A DNA stretch of 64,000 bases from Dryomyza anilis (lineage: Eukaryota > Arthropoda > Insecta > Diptera > Dryomyzidae). How positions within the stretch are numbered: the first letter of the stretch is position 1; each line of letters opens with the position of its first letter. The stretch lies in NCBI GenBank assembly GCA_951804985.1, contig OX638132.1:102228026-102292025 (forward strand), in the 5' to 3' direction. Positions 56,901 through 64,000 of the stretch are shown here, piece by piece. The notes beneath the pieces are model-generated. The model worked only from the letters and a program-made list of their open reading frames with translations, was not told the origin of the DNA and did not search any database. A program made the position numbers and the translations under genes.

Positions 56901-59900
56901 AATAAAATTACATTCAATAAAAAACCGAAAATAAAAACAAAACCAACGTTCGAAACGTATTTAAAACGACGTTAATGCAAAGTTAGGCGTCACTTTAAGT
57001 GTTTTTTTTTTGTATTTTGTGCAACACATTTGCACGTGTACTTTTCTCGATACAATGCACAAATGGGTTTTAGCATAATTCATGCTACTTATTTCAACGA
57101 ATTTTTTTAAGTATTCAAGTATTTCAAAACAATTTGGAAGAAACAAAACAAGGGTTACGGGAGCTTGCTGACGTCTGTGTCCAATGTATAAAATTTGTGC
57201 ATAATATTTTTTTCATACTTGAAACTTTTATCAATTTCGTTATTATGTGTTTTTTGAAAGCCACTTTCTTGCAAAAGTTTTCTTCTTTTTTTGTGTCTCC
57301 ATTTCACATGGCAATGGGTTCGTTCGTTGTATATAGTATATATATTTTTTCGCAATTTTTAATTGTTCACGAAATTTCTTTCTATAATCCTAACTCCTAC
57401 TCCTCCTTATCAATCACTAGACAATTTAACACTGTTGTATGTTATCAACAAAAATTTGCCGACAACGCAGGCGTAAGTACAAATGGTATTTAAATGGAAT
57501 TTCATGAAATTTTTATGTATTTGCAAGTGTTATTAAGTTAATTAATAAGTATACTAAACGAAATACAATATTTTATAAATATAATGTTATTTTTAAACTA
57601 ATTTGTATGAGTCTTTTCCACAGCAGGTTTTTGTTTTGCTACGCTTATCGTGTTTTATCGTTGTTTTATTCATAACGTGTGTTTTGCTAATAATATGACA
57701 AAATGTTTTAAATTTGACAAATTTTGTTTGTCCTGTCCATCTGTGTTGTTGCTAAGGCGACGTATTTTAATTCTTTATAAGGCTGCAAAATTAATTAAAA
57801 AAATAATTGTTTATTCAATTATTTCCTTGGCAACCACTTTATATCAATGCAGTCAAACATAGAAAAGAGGAAATGTTTGGTTAACTGCTGGAGTCAAACA
57901 TACGCACAGCAGTATCTAATACAAAACAGTGAAATGTTTAATATGAATTGTTTTGGCGTATTCTATAGCAGCATTTAGCATTTTTAATTGCTATTAAACA
58001 TATGAAATTTGAATCAAAGCATTATCTAGCATACAATAATGACAACCAAACATATGAATGTTGAGTTGTTTTATTAACTGCTTGAGTCAAACATATAAAA
58101 AAAGTATTTAGCATATAATTATGTCGACCAGTCACTTAAGAGTATCAAATGCTTTATATGAGTAGCCTTGGCGTCTTCTCTAGTTGAATTTAGCGTTTTA
58201 TACTTGCTGCCAAACATATAAATGTTTAATTGTTTGTTTAACTGTTTGAGTCAAACATATATAAAAGTAGTATTTAGCATAAAATAATGGCAAACAGTCA
58301 AATAAAAGTGTGTAGTGCAATATATGAGTTGGTTTGACGTCTTTTCCAACTGCATTTAGCATTATGTAATTGTTGTCAAACATATAAAAGTTGAATTGTT
58401 TGTTTAACTGTTTGAGTCAAACATAAAATAAGTATCTAGGATGAAACGATATGGTGTGCTTTATATGAGTTGCCTAGGCATCTTCTCCAGTTGAATTTGG
58501 CATTATATAATTGCTGTCAAACATAATAATTGTATTGTTTGATTAACTGTCAAACATAAAACATAAAAAACAGTGAATAGCAGAAAACTGTATGAATTGC
58601 TTTATATGAGTTGTGTTGAGGTCTTCTCTAGTTTAATTTAGCATTATATAATTGCTATCAAACATATAAAAGTCAATTGTTTGGTTCGCTGCTGAAGTCA
58701 AACGTATATCAAAAGTATTTACCACATGGCAACCAGTCACATAATACTGTGAACTGCTCTATATGAATTTTGCATTATATAATTGCTGTCAAACACATAA
58801 ATTTTGAATTGTTTGTTTAAGAATTTCAATCAAACATATAAAAGCAGTATCTAGCATACAATAATGGGAGCCAGCCAGATGACATTGTCAAGTGCGTTAT
58901 ATGAGTTGCCTTGGCGTCTGCTCTAACTGAAAACTAATTATATAATTGACTGTCAAACATATAAAAGTTGAATTATTTGCTTAAATGCTTGCGTCAAACA
59001 TAAAAAGCAGTATCTATCATACAACACTAGAAAATACTTTATATAAGTTGTCTTGACGTCTTCTCTAGTTGAATTTAGCATTACATAATTGCTATCAAAC
59101 ATATAATAATTGAATTGTTTGATTAACAATAATTGCTGTCAAACATATAAAACTTGAATTGTTTTGGCTTATGCTACACTCCAAACAAACATAATTGCAG
59201 CCAAACATATATAAAATTAAAATTACAGCCTTTTAGATTACTTTTCCATAAATTGTCAAAATTCAAAAAGCGTTCGCTCAGTAGTTCAAATACTTTAATT
59301 AAAGTATTTGTTCCTTAAACTGTAATCTTATCGTTTTTGTCCAATTATACACACGCAACAATAAAAAAAATACAAAAAAAAAATGTAAAAAAATACAAAA
59401 TAAACAAAAGCAGCTAAGTATCTGTGAATTTCATTTAGTCAACTAAAATTTTTTGCACAAATTTCTTTTCTCCTTCTTGTCCACAACCACGACAACAACC
59501 ACACAAACGCAATGCCAACCGTTCGTAACAAATCATATCTCGCTCTCTCTCACTCACTCAATAACTGCGCTTGTGTTTGTGCGTGTGCCTGTGTAGGTAT
59601 TTGAACGTGGCCTGAAAGCGATTCCATTGTCAGTCGACTTGTGGATCCACTACTTGTCGCATGTCAAGAGCAACCACTCGGACAACGAGGAACATATACG
59701 CGCTCAATTCGAGCGCGCCATCGATGGTTGTGGCCTGGAGTTTCGCTCGGACAAACTTTGGGATGCATACATCAAGTGGGAGCATGATCACAAGCGCTAT
59801 CAGCGCGTCGTGCAGATCTTCGATCGGCTCTTGGCCATTCCAACACAGGGCTACAGTGGACACTTTGACAAGTAAGTTATCTTTTTTTTTGTTTTGGTTG

Positions 59901-62361
59901 AATCACTGATTGGATCACTATTTCGTCACTTATATCTCAAAACGACGAAGGAGTTTATCGAAGAACAATTCGTACGAGAGCACTTTAAGTTTTAGTCGTG
60001 CGTGCACATTTGAAGTTGCTCTTGTACCAGAGCAAGTCATGCGAGAACACTTAATGTTCAACTTGTCTGCGGGTTTTTGAAGTTGCTCTCGTATTAGAGC
60101 ATTCGAAAAGCAATTCGTGCGAGAGCATTGAAAAATATATTTAAAAAAAATATATATATTTTTGAAGTTGCTCTTGTACCAGAGCAAGTCATGCGAGACT
60201 TTCAATGTTCAACTCGTCTGCGAGTTTTTCATGTTGCTCGCGTATTAGAGCATTCAAAGAGCAATTCGTGCGAGAGCATGGGAAGATATATCTTTTTTAA
60301 ACTGCTTTGAAATTAATCATGTTTTTTTTTCTATTGTATGAATTTTTATAAAAACAATTTATTGCTTTGCAGTTTCCAGGATTTAATAAATCAGCATTCA
60401 CTCACGAGCACTATCAGTGCCGCTGAACTAATTAAAATACGCAGCGAATTGCGCGAGTCCACGTCGTCGCGCTCCAAGTCTAAGGAGCATCGCGCTGAAT
60501 CGCGAGAGAAGGATAAGGAATCGAAGAGTAAAGATAGAGAATCAAGAGACAAAGATAGAGAGTCAAGAGACAAAGAACGCGACAGAGAATCCAGAGACAA
60601 AGATAGAGACAGAGAATCAAGGGACAAAGATAGAGAGTCAAGAGACAAAGATCGGGATAGGGAATCCAGAGACAAAGATAGGGAATCAAGAGATAAAGAT
60701 AGAGACAAAGAACCAAGAGACAAAGATAGAGACTCTACAGATAAAGATCGCGAATCGAGACACAAAGATCGTGAATCAAAAGACAAAGATCGCGATACAA
60801 AGGACAAAGATCGCGATTCAAAGGACAAGGATCGCGATTCAAAGGACAAAGATCGCGATTCCAAAGACAAAGATCGTGATTCAAAGGACAAGGATCGCGA
60901 TTCAAAGGACAAAGATCGTGACACAAAAGAGAAAGAAAAAGATTCCAAACATGCTAAAGATGAGGAGACCACTCGTTCCCACAAAGAAGACAACACTGAC
61001 GATGTAAACGTTGTCGAGGCCAGCACTAGCGAGGATAAACCTCCTGCCGCTGCACCCATAGCAAAAGATTACTCTGATCTGAGCACCCTCACCGATAGCG
61101 AGATGTCGTCCATTAAGGACAAAGTTATTTCCATTCGTCGCAAAGTACACAAGACGACTGTCGCGGCGGTAACGGCGCGTTGGAGCTTTGAGGAGGGCAT
61201 TAAACGGCCCTATTTCCACGTGAAGCCGCTCGAGCGCTGCCAGCTCAAGAACTGGAAAGATTATTTAGATTTTGAGATTGAGAAAGGCGATCGCAAACGC
61301 ATTTTAGTGCTGTTCGAACGTTGCCTTATCGCATGTGCGCTCTACGACGAGTTCTGGCTTAAGATGATACGCTATTTGGAGACAATTATTGAGCAGCCCG
61401 GCATGGCAGCGCTCACGAGCAACGTCTATCAACGCGCCTGCGAAATCCACCACCCTGACAAACCGAGTCTGCATCTGATGTGGGCTGCCTTTGAGGAGTG
61501 TCAACTAGATTTTGATCGCGCCGCTGCCGTGCTGCAACAGCTGGAGCAGAAGTGTCCACATATGCTGCAGGTCGCCTACAGACGCATCAACTTGGAGCGT
61601 CGACGCGGCGAGACAAGCAAATGCAAGGAACTCTATGAGCACTATATAGCGACGGCAAAGAACAAGACGATCGCCGGCAGTTTGGCCATTAAGTATGCTC
61701 GATTTTTAAACAAAATCTGCGAAGATCTCGATGGCGGTCTGCGTGTACTGCGACAAACGCTCGACAAGGATCTGGGCAATACGCGCGTTGCGCTGCAAAT
61801 GATTGACTTGATGCTGCAGCGTACGAATGTGGACGAAGACGAGGTGGTGCTGGTAATGGACAAATTTATGGCGCGTGAAAATATTGATCCCGAGCAGAAG
61901 GTGCTGTTTGCGCAGCGCAAGGTAGAATTCCTGGAGGATTTCGGCAGCACGGCGAAGGGTCTGCAGGAGGCACAGCGTGGCTTGCAGTTGGCTTTAAGCA
62001 GAGCCAACGATGCCAAAAAGAAGCGGTAAGTTTGCTTTTGATTTAAATTTAATTTTTGTTATACAATTTTTTACGCAGTGAATCTAGTCCCAGCCGCAAA
62101 TCGTCATCTTCGGCCATGAAGGACGGCATGATGTCGAGCGCCGCCGCACAAGCCGCTAGTGCATACAACAATGGCACCGCAGCAGCGAGCGCCAACTACA
62201 ATTATAACTCGGCGAATGCCGCCTACTATGGACAGCAGAACAGTGCTGCGTATCAACAGTCGTACGACGGCTACTACAATCAGTGGCAGTATGGCTCCGG
62301 CGGTAGTGGAGGCAACTACAGCGGCTATGGACAGTGGAGCGGCTACGGAAATTACTATTAA
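54000..62361 (+). CDS. Prp39: pre-mRNA processing factor 39, U1 snRNP-associated HAT-repeat protein
   Basis: Eight exons join in frame to 1307 aa: 54000-54033, 54289-54389, 54812-56081, 56437-56618, 56694-56819, 59597-59871, 60373-62025 and 62079-62361. An acidic, disordered N-terminal half with repeated SEDELP motifs is followed by HAT (half-TPR) repeats: [74 protein letters not shown] mixed-charge repeat region (residues about 720-855) follows, then a second HAT block ([40 protein letters not shown]). The tail is rich in Y, G, N and S. Prp39 is a nuclear scaffold that helps U1 snRNP recognise 5' splice sites. ATG 54000 starts [10 protein letters not shown]; a first coding exon of only 34 bases makes this end the least certain. 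Confidence 0.95.
56820..57879. other. first part of Prp39 intron 5, no feature recognised
   Basis: AT-rich with a 119-codon open frame (57134-57493) that shows no motif and lacks splice or start context. No exon is supported. Confidence 0.4.
57880..59230. repeat. degenerate satellite-like tandem array in Prp39 intron 5
   Basis: A unit of roughly 140-190 bases recurs about eight times. Landmarks in order are GAGTTGCCTTGGCGTCTTCT, CTAGTTGAATTTAGCATTAT, ATAATTGCTGTCAAACATAT, AAAAGTTGAATTGTTTG and AGTATCTAGCATACAATAAT. Copies differ by substitutions and by loss of sub-blocks. Confidence 0.88.
60009..60277. repeat. direct duplication of about 120 bases in Prp39 intron 6
   Basis: TTTGAAGTTGCTCTTGTACC, AGAGCAAGTCATGCGAGA, AATGTTCAACT(T/C)GTCTGCG, GTATTAGAGCATTC and GCAATTCGTGCGAGAGCAT appear in the same order twice, at 60009-60127 and 60166-60277, separated by an AT-rich spacer. 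A shorter relative precedes the first copy near 59960. Confidence 0.88.
60541..60945 (+). repeat. coding repeat encoding [14 protein letters not shown] units in Prp39
   Basis: An 18-base phrase (AAGGACAAAGATCGCGAT) and its relatives encode alternating basic and acidic residues: [12 protein letters not shown] early and [15 protein letters not shown] late. The late copies (60780-60930) are nearly identical, a sign of recent expansion. It lies between the two HAT blocks. Confidence 0.92.
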
Positions 62362-63261
62362 TAAAAACAAGAAAAAAAAAACAAATTATATTATAAACAT
62401 ATTGACTTATGCTTATTTTTAAACAATTATTATTAGTCTGCCACTTATATAATGGTTTCATGCTTAAGTGGTTCATTATTATTATTTTTAATATTTTTTT
62501 GTTTCGTTGACCAAGAAGAAATATACATTTTCTATATTTTCAATTTACACCCCCCAACTATTTTAACAAATAAATAAAACTATCAAAACAAAAATAACAA
62601 GTATTTCTAAAATGTCACTATTATTAACACTACTCAACAAAATTAGAAAAAAAATAACTCATGGACATCAATTCTATATAATTCACGGTTGCTGATTTTT
62701 ACTGCATACGCCATTACGTTGCCTTTTTAGGAAATTCGAGATTTTAGATCTATTTCAGTTACTTTTTAGATTAAAAAAATACAGTCCCTTGCACAATTGG
62801 TTTTCAAAAATATTGTAAATGCAATTTTTCATTAAATTGTCAGAACTAATTACGATATACCAATAAGTACTAATACTCCGATAGGCTTTTAAGAAATTTG
62901 AATCTGAACTGCAAAAATTTTGATTTTTTAGATTATTTTTTGATGATTTTTTTAGCACTTCGCATCTAATGATAAATAAGAAACTGATTTACGATTATGC
63001 AGAACTTAGTTCAAACTAATAATCAAAATTACTAAATTTGTTACATTTTGTAAAAAATACTTAAAAAAATTGTCTAAAAAAAAATTCCGAGTTTAGCTCC
63101 AATTATCTTAAAAATTTATTGGACTATTAGTATTCAATAATATTTTAAAAATTTAGTTTTGACAATTAAGGGGAAAAATGCGTTCAAGGTTTTTTTTTAA
63201 ACTATTTTTCAACAGTACTAGATTTTTTTATTCTTAGTGACTGAGAGCGTATTAAAATTAT
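62362..63261. other. Prp39 3' UTR and flanking DNA
   Basis: An AATAAATAAAA cluster near 62568-62578 is the probable poly(A) signal. After it only AT-rich sequence without open frames of interest is seen. Confidence 0.5.
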
Positions 63262-63417
63262 GGGCCCTATCATGACTGTCGAAGCGAACGAATAAAGCTT
63301 CCATTCACCAGACGAATGAAGTTCTGGCGAATGTTTTTTACGTTCGCTTTTTTCTGGCGAATGGAAGCTGTGATAGCTTTTTAACGTTCGTTCCCTTTGC
63401 CAATCATGATAGGGCCC
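63262..63417. mobile_element. 156-bp MITE with GGGCCCTATCATGA ends and GAACG/CGTTC words
   Basis: Perfect inverted ends: GGGCCCTATCATGA on the left and TCATGATAGGGCCC on the right. Inside, GCGAACGAAT, ACGTTCGC, GCGAATG and AACGTTCGTTC occur in both orientations. No coding capacity. Confidence 0.82.
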
Positions 63418-64000
63418 TACTATTGCAAATTTCTCAAAAATGTTACTCAATAGGAAAAAAACAGAGTATGCAGTCAACATCATAAGATGTCCATCGGTAA
63501 TAAATGTGTTGGGTAGTGTTATATAAGACATATTATAATAAAAGCTCGTTTTGGAAAAAAGCTCTATTGCAAAAATACGAATATGGCACAGCTCTCACTC
63601 TCATCCTAAACATTTAAGTTCATAACTATTCAATGAAATAAAATTGCATACGCAAAATAAAGACGAATTATTCACAGAGTGGACATCATTTTATTTATCA
63701 AATGCTTTAGCTGCTATTGACGCCTTTGCGAAAAAAATAAAATGGTAGTTTTCGTTCGGCTTCAACGCACAAAGCGTCATGTTGCAGTTACAAAACATAA
63801 ATAAAATTCAATAATAATTTAATTATACTTGACTGTAAGATTATTCGACGCTTAAACAGTTAATGCTTAATTAACAATCAAATAAAAATAATAAAAGATA
63901 ATATAAAGTCGCCTGCATAGTATGTACTTAAACTTAAATTTACCTAAGACATGGGCCGCACCAATTACCAAAAGTTGTCAATTACGAATAGCTACGTTTA
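63418..64000. other. window end, no feature recognised
   Basis: AT-rich DNA with no significant open frame or repeat. No part of a following gene could be identified. Confidence 0.4.

Noticed and set aside
57134..57493. 119-codon open frame in Prp39 intron 5 as a hidden exon
   Set aside because: The flanking Prp39 exons already join in frame (NCNT to VFERG, a continuous HAT repeat), leaving no room for an inserted exon.
60391..61059. 222-codon minus-strand open frame ([10 protein letters not shown] repeats)
   Set aside because: Antisense reading of the RDKDRES coding repeat in Prp39.

Overview
This is a eukaryotic nuclear window from a higher fly (Diptera, Schizophora). The base composition is AT-rich, the genes are split by introns with GT...AG ends, and five of the six genes can be matched by eye to Drosophila-type proteins, some with nearly the same length (RNA polymerase II second subunit 1176 aa, twinfilin 343 aa, 140up 262 aa). 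The intergenic DNA and introns are large and full of repeats, which points to a non-Drosophila fly, plausibly a tephritid fruit fly. The genus cannot be fixed from this sequence.

Layout. 1-7.0 kb: AT-rich DNA with minisatellites and two transposon-like foldback elements, no convincing gene. 7.0-14.8 kb (+): RpII140, 8 exons; intron 5 is filled with LINE and DNA-transposon debris. 15.4-17.8 kb (+): 140up/TIMMDC1, 5 exons, directly downstream of RpII140. 18.2-19.4 kb (-): twinfilin, 4 exons, tail-to-tail with 140up. 21.1-37.9 kb (+): WASp, 7 exons, with a 14.1 kb first intron packed with repeats. 37.9-42.7 kb: gene-free, repeat-rich. 42.7-51.8 kb (-): a 1677-aa ZAD/C2H2 zinc-finger protein in 5 exons, whose last intron is almost entirely a 1.7 kb array of an 8-bp unit. 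54.0-62.4 kb (+): Prp39, 8 exons. 62.4-64.0 kb: no gene.

Function. Two genes belong to gene expression machinery (Pol II core, U1 snRNP-associated Prp39), one is a probable transcription regulator (ZAD), two act on actin (twinfilin sequesters and caps; WASp activates Arp2/3), and one is a mitochondrial complex I assembly factor. Nothing suggests a shared operon-like unit; this is an ordinary euchromatic gene cluster.

The most unusual material is non-coding. About ten separate 0.13-0.9 kb stretches each carry their own short self-complementary word repeated many times in both orientations (for example GTTTAAAC, TGATTAATCA, TTTACGG/CCGTAAA, AGTACT, GAACG/CGTTC), and several are bounded by short inverted termini. 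Each stretch uses a different word, as if a common element design had been re-invented with private motifs. Other points of note are a four-copy MITE family with one copy interrupted by a TA-flanked palindromic mariner-type element, a poly(A)-signal array inside an intron, a roughly 260-residue xxDT repeat in the ZAD protein and a mixed-charge R/D/E/K repeat inserted between the HAT blocks of Prp39.
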